Below, in pieces: positions 36,549 to 48,584 of a DNA stretch of 64,000 nt. This DNA is from Mytilus edulis (taxonomy: Eukaryota > Mollusca > Bivalvia > Mytilida > Mytilidae). The stretch spans positions 24,885,585 through 24,949,584 of the forward strand of contig NC_092345.1 in the NCBI RefSeq assembly GCF_963676685.1, given 5' to 3'. A program made the position numbers and the translations under genes. Below the pieces are notes generated by a model, which saw nothing but the letters and a program-made list of their open reading frames with translations, did not search any database and was not told the DNA's origin. Position 1 is the stretch's first letter, and every line of letters starts with the position of its first letter.

Positions 36549-36694
36549 GATCTCCAGCTGAATACAACTATGTTATCACGTCTTGTGCCCTAATTGCAAT
36601 TCTGGAACCACCTGCACAAGGAGCACTCAAGACCAAAAATACGCCAGCTTGGTGCATTAATACTGATTCACGTAAAGACTCATACGACCAATAG
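36549..36694 (+). CDS. Possible short coding exon, unknown protein
   Basis: From a possible acceptor (GGATCTCCAG near 36557) the frame reads AEYNYVITSCALIAILEPPA and on to NTDSRKDSYDQ and a TAG. Base composition is clearly richer in G and C than the flanks, which suggests coding use. I cannot assign a family and no partner exon was found. It could be a relic. Confidence 0.22.
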
Positions 36695-36699
36695 GAAAA

Positions 36700-37635
36700 G
36701 CATGAGCACAAATAAAGTAAAAGAAGAGAAACACAATGTCATCACCTTGAATTTATAACAACTAAAGTGCAAAGCCAATTTCTTCTGTATCTGATTAATA
36801 AGCTGTTACATTTTCAAAACGTGTATTCTTTAATGCAAAATACCTTGTTGTCCCGAGTCTCATTTTTTGTGAATTAAAATATAAGTAGAGTGCCAAGTTA
36901 ATGAATTTTATAAGATTCGATATAATTAATCTTTTTAGATATTAACATTTGTTTTCTCCCGTCTTTTGATAGAAAGTGTTCGTAATGATTTTTCTGGGGG
37001 GAAATCCAGTTTTCTTTTGGTGAGTGTATAAAACATACAAATGTACGTTTCACAGCTGATGTATTATTAACGTATAATGGAATGAATTAGCATTCTGAAT
37101 ATATCTTTGCTCTTTGAAAATGAGAAAAACTGCATATTGTGAAAAAGTGGGAGGGTTGTCCGTCACTGTTATAAAACCAAAATGACAATTAGAAACAGGT
37201 TAAACACTTCATCTTATACTGATATACCTTATTGAGCATAAGTTGGCTTACAATTGACATGAATTTTGTCTACAAAAACAGGGTTGTGACAACATCAATT
37301 TCAAATACAGATCTCTTTATTCGTTATCCGCATATGAGCTTATATATACGAGTACTAGCACGCGATTTAATAAAGATCCGAATTTTATCAGATTGAAACA
37401 ACATAAAACTAATTGCCTTAGCTAGCAGTCACTATTGTATTTTGTTTTCTTCTGTTTAGTTCGAAACCCAACGACCAAGTGTAGGTAAGAGAGAGCTTAT
37501 ATCAGTTGTTCATTTTTAAGTGGCCTTCGAAGCAAGTCGCAAATAGCTAGACATACAACATACATTCTGATAATGGAGGTGGTATCACCGTAAACTATTT
37601 GTATACTTTATTTGATTAGTACTTATATCTAGACA
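36700..37635. other. Non-coding stretch, nothing recognised
   Basis: AT-rich; no supported feature. Confidence 0.4.
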
Positions 37636-37639
37636 TTGA

Positions 37640-38190
37640 CTATGAGGGTCGGTTGAAAACAAAACTTTACGACAAACGTGATGATTCCAGCTTCCCAATT
37701 GTGACCATTTCATTTTTAAACCAAGAGTTCCAAATGGTGAAGTTGAAGTCATCACTTCGTAAATTTTACGGACGCTATCAATAGTTGGTTGACCGTTATG
37801 GAGTATTCGTAAAAAATACAGATTATATCGGATATGTTCCTTATGTTGTAACTACCATCCGCTTCACTTGTCACGAATGTGACCTACCGAGTTAGACTAT
37901 TTACCGGATTTGAAATAACATGAGCAACACGAAAGGTGCAACATGTGGAACATGATCTGCTTACCATTCCGGAGCACATGTAATCACCCCCAGGTTTAAG
38001 GAGGGTTCGTGTTGCTGTTGTTTCCCTATTTGTGACATTTTCTTCACGCATCGTTGTCAATATAATGAAATTTTATGAGACTGTCTTACCAGTGAGAGGT
38101 ATAGTGCTATAAAACCAGGTTCTATCCACCATCTTCTACATTTGAAAATGCCTGTACCAACTCAGAAATATGACAGTTGTTGTCCATTCG
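37640..38190 (+). pseudogene. RYIDDV-type reverse transcriptase C-terminus and 3' tail, relic
   Basis: The frame from 37648 reads GRLKTKLYDKRDD, then FPIVTISFLN. Another block reads VKLKSSLRKFYGRYQ, a stop, and LVDRYGVFVK. This is the same C-terminal module as at 27985-28430. It continues into the shared 3' part (GTGACCTACCGAGTTAGACT, then TTTACCGGATTTGAAATAAC). The region 38050-38180 also resembles 58060-58190 (ATGCCTGTAC, then AATATGACAGTTGTT). Internal stop and frame changes make it dead. Confidence 0.8.
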
Positions 38191-38339
38191 TTTGATGAGA
38201 CTAATCATTTGATTTTGCCATTTGACTAAGGACTTTTCATTTTGAATTTTCCTCGGAGTTCAGTATTTTTGTGATTTTACCCTTTAAAATATATAAGAGG
38301 GTAGAGGAATCGGATTATCATACTCTTGCAATTTATATC

Positions 38340-40364
38340 CATTGTGTTACGGAGTTCCCGTCTGTCATATAATTTCTTTCCTTGGTCTCATTTTCATGAT
38401 TTACTGACCTCTGGAAAAACTTTCCTTATGTGAATGTCTCACTTGTGTATTTGAATGTCTCTTTTGTATCATTTGCATCTGTTTTATCATGAGTTCTAGG
38501 ATATCTCTATGTGATTACTAATTCTTGATATCCTTGTAGGGTCTATATGTCGGTCATACATGGTTTACCTGACTTGACCTCATTTCAGGGATCAGTAAAC
38601 AAGGTTGAGTTTGAATGGTCAAGTCCTTATCCCTTTCGCTATAACTATTGTGTCAAATTTGTTTGGAGTATGGGTACATGTCTTTCTGGCCAAGTTAATC
38701 TGACCTTACCGCATTTGCATAGAACATTGATAATTTTAATTTAATATTATACTGGTATAATGAAAAAAAATACGGTAGGCGGTTGTAAGCAGTTATCAGC
38801 AACCGTACGATTGATTGATTTATTGATTTTTGATAGCTTTAGGCCGCATCAGCACAAAAAAGCTATATCGCGCTGGGAATGTGTATAATCCTTTTCTCTA
38901 AGAATTTCGACTTAGTTCAGTCAGTAAGTAAAACATGCTTTTCCTGTATAATCCTAGTTTTCACTGTAATAATGTTTATGATCATACTTTTCTCAGATTA
39001 TACATTGATAACTTCCTTTCATTAGCTTTCAGTGAGGGAACGACCAATTAGATTTGGACGGAGGGAGAGGAGGAGGATTTTGAAAATCGATAACTTGGCC
39101 TGGTGTGAACTGACAATCGGTTATTTTAGCCACCAACAAAGAGCGTAATACATTTAGTTTTCATGTTCAAGATATCCCGTACAAAACAGTATATAGGGAT
39201 ACCTTGTAAAAACATTTAGAACAGCGAAATAACGGACGCACAAACCAGAAAACATAATGCCCATCAATGTGAACTAACGACGACTATCAGGATTTTAAAA
39301 TATAATAATTTCCCCTTAATGTGTAAATAAAATTGTCCGTGTGTTATCTGTTAACTGACAATCGTTCACTATAGAACTTTTTTATACAATGGGCACGCTT
39401 CTATTTTAGACACACACTATCCAGAATCTGTAATTACAACAAATATTTTGAAATGAAATAAACATCATGATATGAGACATAACAACTAACAGCGGTTTTT
39501 TAATGGGACAAGCAAATGAAAATCTGGTGGTGTCAAACTTTTTTCTCAGAGTATCTTGTCATATGAATACGTAAGTTAACCATTATCGTACATAAGTAGA
39601 TAAAAATAAATTAAGAATATATATCTGCAAAATATAATTCAATAGTAAACACAAGTGTTTAAAACGTATTTATAGATTATACAATATATATAGCATAGTT
39701 TATGATAATTTTACAAGTGTGAACATTGTTAATTTAAGAACTAGTTATGTAATGTTAAGTAAATAAATACAATAAATACACAATTTTTTCAATAATTGGG
39801 ATTTTAAAACCAGTTTGTGGTAATATAAAAATCCATCTCGCTGATTATATTATACATGTTATAGACAAGAAAAATATGTATATGAAAACAAATACATCGA
39901 GGAATCATTATAAAAAAACACACATAAACACAATATTATAATATTGTTTTAATTCGAATCAAAATCAAAACCGATTAAAATCGAAAATATGATTTTGGCC
40001 CTTTGAAACAAAAACATTGAAATAATGGGATATTGGTGAAAGTGACACACAAACCTTTAAAATCATATTTTAAATGTTTTCGGACAACACATGAACGGCA
40101 AGTCGCGGAACTATGGACCCTTATCTGCAAGAATAGACTCAACGCGAATGAAGTATACATGTAATTACATGTGTTAACATATAGTTTTTGTCTTGTTGAA
40201 AGTTTATTTCAATGTTCCAAATATATTTCTACGAAGAACTTAAGGTCATTTTTGCCAAAACGTCCATTTTTTCAAGACCTAAGCCATTGGAAATGTTTAA
40301 AACTGTTGCATTTGTTTTTGAAAGATATCTTGAATCGTAAAAATAAATTATATCGAATTTTTGT
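38340..40364. other. Non-coding stretch, nothing recognised
   Basis: Short frames only. The possible poly(A) signal for gene B on the minus strand (AATAAA, 40203-40208) lies at its end. Confidence 0.4.
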
Positions 40365-42702
40365 CTAAGCAATAACATATGTAATTGGAAGAGTTGTGAA
40401 ATCGTATGAATACAAAATCTCCAATTTTGCTGCCACTAATTTAGCGTTATAAACTCCAAACGCTAGACAAAGTTGGTCAGTAGATACTACCCTTGTGAGG
40501 GTGTACAATATTTTTGAAGTGTCCTTGTCAATTACTGAAAACTCATTGCGGTTCATATTAACAAAAAATCCAAGTCTTCCTGTGACAGTTGTTCCTGCAG
40601 TATTCGTCAAACTCATTATTTTGATTGGTTTATTTGTTTTCGAAATCAAATGCTGGGCTGTAAGGCATATGTAAGAAAGGCAATTATGAATGGTAAACGA
40701 CCATCCGAAGTTTCCTGCGTAGTAGTAGGTGTCTATCTTTTTGCGACTTATCACTCCTACATCGACAACTAAGCCAGTTGAGTTATCCTTAAAGGAGGAT
40801 AATATATCGTACGAAAACTTAATCTCAAAGTATATTTTACTTGTAGAAGTTAAGCATTTATTTCCAATTGCTCCTTTGTACGTGTTAAACTGTTGTGGAT
40901 GATTCACAGCAATCGGAGTCTCTTTACTGAAAGCATTACTCATTACTGTATTATCATCAGATAGGAAAACTAATGAATGAGTCGATTTTCTGTCAAAACT
41001 CAAAGAAAATGCGTAATTGGTTTTGTCATCTGAAATAAACGTTTGCAAATGAATACAATAGATAGAAATATAAGATACAAATAACCCAACAAACTTTTAT
41101 AATATATGTACACTTCAGTACACATTAGTATCAACTTTTCTCCATAAAACAATCTTAGAAACCTTGCTTACAATACCTTAGGTATCTATATTAGGTAACA
41201 GAGTTAACTGTAATTTTGTATCAATATAAATTGTGCATTAACTGGTGTAAGTTCATGATTTGTTTTTATCAACCACTAACCCTTCCTCTCAAATATATTC
41301 AAGACAATAATAGTTTAAACAATATAATATATATATATACCATAGTTCTATATTTTTATTAACATCACGACGACATTCAAATGACTGAACAACATAGGTG
41401 GTCAAACACAAATGAAGAAATTACACAATAGTGTAAAGGGAATGAATGTTTAAACATAAATAGGTACGTCATATCAAAGAAAAATATCTAACGAACCGAA
41501 CTATATACATTGACAAGCTGTGCATGGGGGACAAATAATAAAAGTTTTGGAAATAATTACGACCTGAACCTTGGTCGCAATTTAAAACTTTCTTTTCGAA
41601 ATAGGAAACATCCGTAACTCTTTAGTCAGCAAATTGTCAAAAAGTATCATAAGGACATAAGAGCGACGGTTCCGCAAAAAGGGTCTTCATAGATAAATTA
41701 CAATTTCAGTCTGCAATATATATTTTATTTCATAATAATTGATTCCTAAAAGTACAAACGTTCTTAATTAACAACGTAACTAATTAAACAATCGCACTGT
41801 TTGAGGATGTACTTAGGTGAAATTCAAAGAATCTAGAATTTAGAATTGATACTATGAGTAAAAATAGCAATTAATTAAGAAACAAAATAAGTTAAGATAT
41901 TGATAGGTAATGGAGCTCCTTTTGGGAAATTTCATTTTTCAATTTTTACATTTTCATTGGTATTATTTGGGTCTCAAATCGAAGAAAAGTAATCAAGAAT
42001 TTGCCGAAATTTTGGTGAATGACCTTTTTTTAGCTATTGAAGTCTGGTATGAAAAGCAAAATGGGTGTTATGGGGTAAATATTTTACCCTATTACTTAGA
42101 AAAAACTCCATGGTGTCCGAACATTTGACACAAATTTCAAAACCTCACCTAAGTACATCCTTAATTGAAGTTTTCCATGCCATTTGTATGGTGTTGAAAC
42201 AAAGTCCTTTACGTACAAGACGTATGCCTCTCAAAATCCTATGACAAGTTTTGCTGTTTTATTATTACACATGTTACAGGCAACAGTAGTTAACCGTTAT
42301 TTAAATCGATTAACAATATACAAAGCCAGGAGGGTGAATGAACACAAAAGGGCACGTGACCAGGAGCTTCAGAGAATAATCTTCTCCTGTTATATATTTA
42401 TGAAAATGTTTGAGTTATGTTTTCAAGATGGGGAAAACAGAGATCTGTGCTGTGGTGTATTTTCGTTGACACATACAGCAAATGTCCCTTTTTTCGAATT
42501 AAGAGAATATTCGAGATAAGACACTGTGCATCTTTCCTGAAATATAATGTATACAGAAAAATGGTAATAATAAACCCTTACCCGAGGACTTTGATAACAT
42601 TACGGGAACAACTATCGCTATGGTCAGGATTACACCGCATATAAAAGCAAGTATTGACCACTTGTGCTGCTTTATTCTAATCAATATATCGTGTGAATCC
42701 AT
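40365..42702 (-). CDS. Gene B: single-pass membrane protein with C-terminal B30.2/SPRY-like domain
   Basis: Exon 42702-42576 (minus) starts with ATG directly after a TTTTTTGTAG acceptor. It encodes MDSHDILIRIKQHKW, a helix (ILAFICGVILTIAIVVPVML) and KSSGKG before a GT donor. Exon 41029-40365 follows GTTTATTTCAG and encodes about 220 residues ending in a TAG. Motifs: STHSLVFLSDD, PQQFNTYKG, KIYFEI, VVDVGV, GWSF, GRLGFFVNMNRNEFSVIDKD and LAFGVYN. No stop or shift interrupts it. The tail before the helix is much shorter than in A and C and lacks their DDYDN motif, so B and relic D form a short-tail subtype. Topology is inferred as N-in: IRIKQHK precedes the helix, and the exposed domain has an NST sequon and four shared cysteines. 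The 1.5-kb intron contains a full M2 MITE. AATAAA lies 157 bp past the stop. Function beyond possible ligand binding is unknown. Confidence 0.82.
41804..42162. mobile_element. MITE family M2 inside the intron of gene B
   Basis: Inverted ends AGGATGTACTTAGGTGA (left) and CTCACCTAAGTACATCCTT (right), with the internal GTGTCCGAACATTTGACACA. About 360 bp, shorter than the copy at 19217. Confidence 0.85.
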
Positions 42703-43003
42703 CTACAAAAAAGGAAGTAAGTCATACACTTATAAAAAAAGACATAAAGTAAACTGGATTCAAAATTGATTCTTAAACATTATTTGTTTTAATTCTACAA
42801 TGTTGATAATTAATTTTAAAGACTTAAAGATGTAATGCATTAAGATAGTTGATTACTATAAAATAGAGGCAACAGTAGTATACCGTTGTTCAAAAGTCAT
42901 CAATCGATCAGGGGAAAACAAATACGTGCTACAAACTAAATCCAAGTGAAACACATGAACTATCAGAGTAAATAGTTATCAAAGGTATCAGGATTATAAT
43001 TTA

Positions 43004-43050
43004 GTACGCCAGACGCGCGTTTCGTCTTCATAAGACTCATCAGTGACGCT
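43004..43050 (-). ncRNA. Type I hammerhead ribozyme, array unit 1
   Basis: Minus strand, 5' to 3': GCGTCA (helix I), CTGATGA (core), GTC-TTATGAA-GAC (helix II), GAAA, ACG-CG-CGT (short helix III), C17, then TGGCGT pairing with GCGTCA. All invariant core bases are present. Predicted cleavage lies between plus positions 43011 and 43012. This is structure by eye, not by covariance search. Confidence 0.88.
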
Positions 43051-43303
43051 CAAATCAAAAATATTTATAAACCCAACAAGTACAAAGTTGAAGAGCATTG
43101 AGGATCCAAAATTCCAAAAAGTTGTGCCAAATACGGCTAAGGTAATCTATGCCTGGGATAAGAAATTCCTTAGTTTTTCAAAAATTTCAAAGTTTTGTAT
43201 ACAGGAAATTTATAAAAATTACCCCATTATTGATAGTCATGTCAACACCGAAGAGTTGACTACTGGAATGGTGATACCCTCGGGGACGAAACGTCCACCA
43301 GCA

Positions 43304-45505
43304 GGTCCGAGAACACAATTAATGCGTAGTGCATTTCTTTTAGAACATAAATCAAAATTAAAAAAATCCCACCTGCGCTTTCTCAATGAAATTTTTACAG
43401 TGTGTTGTAGTATTTTTGGGACAAATTATATCAAAATTATAGAAAACTTCATCGCCTCTAACTAAAAATAAGGACAATTTTGTGTTTAGGGTGTCTTGAA
43501 ATCTTTTGACAGCTTCCGAAGTGCTAATTTTTAACCTTTTTCAGCTGGACCAAATCACTACTTTCCTGTAAAATTCTGGACCCAAATTTTTTTACAGTGT
43601 AATTTCACCCCCTACTTACAATTTGAGGCATTAAACAGGGAGAAATAAATTTGGAAGGGGTATAAAAATTAATGACTAGTAACCCACTGTTAACACTAGG
43701 GACTATATTCGTGAAAAAACGAAAATCAAGGGACGACAATTGTGGTCTCGGACCTAATAGGATAGAAAGAGTTGACAAATCTTAAAAAAACTTGGTATGA
43801 CCAAAGCTTAATAAATTATAACACTGCTTGCAAAGTTTCATAACAATAGGATATATATTATGGACAATATGTTAAATTCTATACTCATCTTTGCGTGTTA
43901 AATTTTTACGTTAAAATTGAAAAATTTCAACTATCAACATTTTGGGCTTTAAAAATAAAAATATTGCAAAAAAATACTTTTTAAATGCCTTCATATATAA
44001 CTTATTATGTACTAAAAGCAATAGAGTACTCATTTGATTTATCAGACTTAGCATAATTATTTAAAAGTCAAATTTATATCAGCCTGGGCCTAAAAATTGA
44101 GGTTTTTCAATGAAAGGGGGTCTTACATGAAGATGTAATATTTTCCAGCAATTTTAAATTTGTGAAGCTTTTTGGTTATAAATAATCCTTACATATGTAT
44201 TGAATGTACTTTAAATGGAAAGAAAAGTTACAAATAACATATCAAATTAGTTTAAAAGGGTCTTAAGCCAAGTAAGACTGGAAAAAAATTAGGATCAATT
44301 TAGGCCGTGCCATATATTTACATTAAAAAATGCATATTGAGGCGATAAGAAATAAAAAAAAAATGTGTCTTTTTTATCATTTCTATACTTATGTGACATG
44401 ATACAACAAATCTGAGCACAAAAAGGCTCTTGAAATTAACTTTTCTTGCAGACAGTATGGTCTGATACACAGATTTTTGCCTTTTTAGTGAAAAACTTGA
44501 ATGCAATTTTAGTCTCAACAGGATTATATTTAAACCACTTGCTATCCTACAGAAGAAAAGAAAAATATCATGTGAAATGGAACAGGTACAATAGACATTG
44601 TAAAGTGCTTTTGATACAAATTTAGTGAGGTCTTTATTATGGACTTCAAATTTTATGTACCAAGCTCCCCACTTTTGACTTCATCCAAACAGGGCGTTAG
44701 ACAAGGGTCATTTATACAACACATTTTGCACATATTGTCTGAGATAATCTTCTTTTCTGTAGATTCAGAGTTCTTAAACAAGTAAAAGAACTAGATAAAG
44801 GCACAGAAACACAAGTATTGACACATGAAAACCTGTCAGTTAGAAAGTCAGGATGCCATGTATGCATCAATATTGAAAAAGCCTTAAAATGCCTATTTTG
44901 ACCATAAAATGCCGAAATTGGTCATGTTTGCAGAAATTCTATAAAATAAAAGTTTAAATCCTTTAGTTTCATGCTATTAGACAAATTGACACCACCAAAT
45001 CATTTAGGGAAGTTGCCAAAGTACAGATTCTATATTTACAGACTTCACCTCTTAGGTCCGAGAACACAATTAATTCGTAGTGCATTTCTTTTAGAACATA
45101 AATGAAAATTTAAAAAATCCCACCTGCGCTTTCTCAATGAAATTTTTACAGTGTGTTGTACTATTTTTGGGACAAATTATATCAAAATTATAGAAAACTA
45201 TATCGCCTCTAACTAAAAATAAGGACAATTTTGTGTTTAGGGTGTCTTGAAATCTTTTGACAGCTTCCGAAGTGCTAATTTTTAACCTTTTTCAGCTGGA
45301 CCAAATCACTACTTTCCTGTAAAATTCTGGACCCAAATTTTTTTACAGTGTAATTTCACCCCCCTACTTACAATTTGAGGCATTAAACATGGAGAAATAA
45401 ATTTGGAAGGGGTATAAAAATTAATGACTAGTCACCCACTGTTAACACTAGGGACTATATTCGTGAACAACGAAAATCAAGGGACGACAATTGTGGTCTC
45501 GGACC
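43304..45505. mobile_element. Composite TIR element nested in the retrozyme array
   Basis: Two direct copies of a 451-bp element (43304-43754 and 45055-45505) flank 1300 bp of other sequence. Each copy has inverted ends (GGTCCGAGAACACAATT and AATTGTGGTCTCGGACC). The outer ends sit exactly in the broken ribozyme-array unit with AGCA on both sides, so the block entered as one piece or grew in place. Differences between the copies are few. Frames inside have no motifs. Confidence 0.85.
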
Positions 45506-45564
45506 AGCAGTGGCATCGACCCAGTGGTGTAAATAGTTATCAAAGGTACCAGGATTATAATTTA

Positions 45565-45611
45565 GTACGCCAGACGCGCGTTTCGTCTTCATAAGACTCA
45601 TCAGTGACGCT
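45565..45611 (-). ncRNA. Type I hammerhead ribozyme, array unit 2
   Basis: Same core, stems and loop as the unit 1 ribozyme. Predicted cleavage lies between plus positions 45572 and 45573. Confidence 0.88.
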
Positions 45612-45919
45612 CAAATCAAAAATATTTATAAACCCAACAAGTACAAAGTTGAAGAGCATTGAGGATCCAAAATTCCAAAAAGTTGTGCCAAATACGGCTA
45701 CGGTAATCTATGCCTGGGATAAGAAAATCCTTAGTTTTTCAAAAAGTTCAAAGTTTTGTATACAGGAAATTTATAAAAATTACCACATTATTGATAGTCA
45801 TGTCAACACAGAAGTGTTGACTACTGGGCTGGTGATACTCTCGGGGACGAAACGTCCACCAGCAGTGGCATCGACCCAGTGGTGTAAATAGTTATCAAAT
45901 GTTCTAGGATTATAATTTA

Positions 45920-45966
45920 GTACGCCAGACGCGCGTTTCGTCTACATAAGACTCATCAGTGACGCT
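45920..45966 (-). ncRNA. Type I hammerhead ribozyme, array unit 3
   Basis: Identical core; the helix II loop is TTATGTA instead of TTATGAA. Predicted cleavage lies between plus positions 45927 and 45928, 355 bases from that of unit 2, so the released monomer would be 355 nt. Confidence 0.88.
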
Positions 45967-46229
45967 CAAATCAAAAATATTTATAAACCCAACAAGTACA
46001 AAGTTGAAGAGCATTGAGGATCCAAAATTCCAAAAAGTTGTGTCCAAAAAGTAAAACAACGGAACAGCAAAAACACTGAACTGCAACAAAAACATTATAG
46101 AAACGGATATCAACTGCCTTATTCCTGTCTTGGTACAGGACATTTGGTGACAAAAATGTTAGTTGAACCTGGTTTTATGGCTTGCCAAACCGTCGCTTTA
46201 TATAACAATCTTAAAAATATCGATAAAAT

Positions 46230-46525
46230 AAAAACATTATTCAGCACTTCGTTGTTGACATGAACTATCATTGATATAGTCAGAATTATTTTTACAAAAC
46301 TTTGATTTTTTATATACTAAGGCTTTTCTATCTACGGGATAGATTACCTTAGCTTTATTTGGCAAAACATTTAGGAATTTTTAGTCATCAATGCTCTTCA
46401 ATTTTGTACTTTATTTGGCCTTTTGTTTTTAATATTCGAGCGTCACTGATTAGTCTATTGTAGACGAAACGCGAGTGTTGCGCTAATATAAAATTTCAAA
46501 CGTGGTATTTATGATAAGTTTATCT
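46230..46525 (+). repeat. Decayed retrozyme-like unit, opposite orientation
   Basis: The plus strand carries CGTCACTGATTAGTC, then GTAGACGAAACGCGAGTG. The core is CTGATTA (G8 changed). The body runs leftwards to about 46230 (CACTTCGTTGTTGACATGAA). It lies opposite in orientation to the nearby array. Confidence 0.75.
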
Positions 46526-47755
46526 ACGTGACAGAAATATAGTACAAATAAACACATGAACACTCAGGACAGACAAATACATACTAAATAAATAATATAA
46601 AGGAATATTACATCAGGGTAATCACAGAACAACAACGAACAAACATTTTTAAGTTCTTCGACTTACATGTATATGCTAGAAACTGCATGGTAGTTTAATA
46701 TTTACAGCGGTCACCGATAAAACATATAGAAAGACTTGTGATTATGACTAGATGTCATCGAATTTATCAATGATATGACCTCCGAAGAATGTCGATGGTC
46801 TATCATCCAATATAAAAAAAAATCAAGAGACAAGTACATGCACTCGAATAACAATACTTGTCCTAGGTCTAGGACTAATGAGTTTGAATGTCCTAAAAAC
46901 AAAAAACCCTCTTTGGAACACTTAAATTGTATTCATCTAATTCTAAACAGAATATGTCAATATGTGTTGTTGTGGTGTATAGGTGTCGTTTTTATAAAAT
47001 TTTCTATAAAACAGGAAACTAATATGAACCCTACAAAGAGTAAAAGTCAAAATGTGTATGTACCTTAGAACGATTTTTTCTTACATTAAGACTTAAATCA
47101 AATCAAAGGAATAAAATGAGTTTCAACGGAATTACGAAGAAACAATGGCAAACCAAACTAGACGTTATCAAACAACCACGAAAACAACAACCGGCAGGTT
47201 GACGTAATAATTAAAACAACGCGTTATAAATTTCATGCGTCCGATGCGCTTTTCTTTGAATGTGTACTTCAAAAAGACGAAAATATAGAGTTATTCAAAA
47301 AGACTGACCAACTTGAAGATTAGACATCAGAACAGAGAAATTGTTAAAGTTCAATTTACGAACACTGCCACGTTTGTATTATACTTGTCGACAATATGAC
47401 TTTAACTGTTGACTTTTCATACGGATATGTATTATTTTCAAATTGATTAAAATATCTAATCATTTCAAACAAATAAATAAAATGGAAACGTATTTGAATA
47501 ATTAATTTGAAAGAGTATTCTTACCTGCAGAAATCTTAATTGCGTTACTTTACTATATAGTTAGTTTCGATATGACAGGATTTTTTGAATGGTAAGGTAT
47601 TTGTATCTATAATTTTTCGGTAGATCAAAGAATATATGCATTCAAGTAATAAACCGTAAAATTTATTATGTAATATTGATTATCTAACCGACATGTATGG
47701 CAACTATAGATCAGACAATAAACATTCTTGATGATTTTCTAAAAATTGTTTAACA
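46526..47755. other. Non-coding stretch with one membrane-like frame
   Basis: The frame 46775-47068 ends with a hydrophobic run (YVLLWCIGVVFIKFSI) and a polar tail. I find no splice signals or relatives, so I do not call it a gene. Confidence 0.35.
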
Positions 47756-47756
47756 T

Positions 47757-47920
47757 TTAATGAATGGCTATTATTTATTTTGAATTTATTGAACCATAAA
47801 ACTAATTTTTGACTCTTCACATTGAATAATCCGCGAAGCGGATTATGTAAAATGTGAAGAGTCAAAATTAGTTTCATGGTTCAATAAAATCAAAATAAAT
47901 TATTGCCATTCATTATAAAT
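47757..47920. mobile_element. Near-perfect palindromic foldback element
   Basis: Arms of about 80 bp read outward from CCGCGAAGCGG at 47831-47841, through GACTCTTCACATT and its inverse AATGTGAAGAGTC, to TTATTGAACCAT and its inverse. Non-coding. Confidence 0.85.
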
Positions 47921-48119
47921 AAATTTCTATAAAAAATAAGGCTCAACTCAAAGAACTTTTTATATTATATATATTAACAATAACAACGTACACACATGTT
48001 GGCGTATGAATATCAAAATTAACAACATTGAAAATAAAACTTATAATTTTAACCAATCAGAAGACAGTAAATACACCAAATTTATTTATTTCACTGTGGT
48101 ATCATACTTCAACTTTGTT

Positions 48120-48510
48120 TAAACCTGTTTATTTACTTCTGACCTTGAAGGCCGTACGGTGACCTATAGTTGTTAATGTTCGTGTCATTTTGGTCTCTTG
48201 TGGACAGTTGTCTCATTGGCAATCATACCACATCTTCTTTTTTATATTAATTATTTATCCCTTATAATTTTTATTAACTATGTATTTGAATTCAGGTATC
48301 ACAGATCAAATTTACTCGTTCATTGTGTGTTAATTTGCGTTAAGCCTTCCAATTGAAATTTTATAGTGTATCTTTCTAGGTTGTGATGTTATACTACTGT
48401 TTCAGAAAAGGGAGAAGGTTTGGTACCATTAAAACGTTTAATCCCGCTGCAAATGTTTGCACCTGTCCTAAGTTAGGAATCTGATGTACAGTAGTTGTCG
48501 CCTGTTAATA
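48120..48510 (+). repeat. Dispersed repeat R2, split copy
   Basis: CCTTGAAGGCCGTACGGTGA to CATACCACATCTTC (48145-48235), then after unrelated sequence GTTTAATCCCGCTGCAAATG to AGTTGTCGCC (48430-48510). Both parts match the inverse of 12640-12950. Confidence 0.7.
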
Positions 48511-48584
48511 TAGTTCATTTAGTCATTAAAACTGACGAGGAAAGGTAACACACGGTCACCGAAAGCTTTATTATTGTGAAGCCC

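Larger units (their letters stand above)
42968..46042 (-). mobile_element. Retrozyme-like tandem array, about 355-bp units with hammerhead ribozymes
   Basis: Three units start at 42968, 45529 and 45884 with GTAAATAGTTATCAAA. Unit 2 is 355 bp; unit 3 is cut at about 46042. Unit 1 is interrupted by a 2.2-kb TIR element (43304-45505); removing the element and a 4-base target duplication restores exactly 355 bp between ribozyme cleavage sites. Each unit holds one minus-strand type I hammerhead. Tandem non-coding repeats of a few hundred bases that self-cleave into monomers are the hallmark of retrozymes, which depend on partner retroelements (Penelope-like in animals). Frames at 43043-43465 and 45604-45891 are chance frames in the repeat. 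Confidence 0.88.

Noticed and set aside
43043-43465. 140-residue frame crossing the ribozyme array and the nested element
   Set aside because: It runs across an insertion boundary and through ribozyme and repeat sequence, so it is a chance frame.
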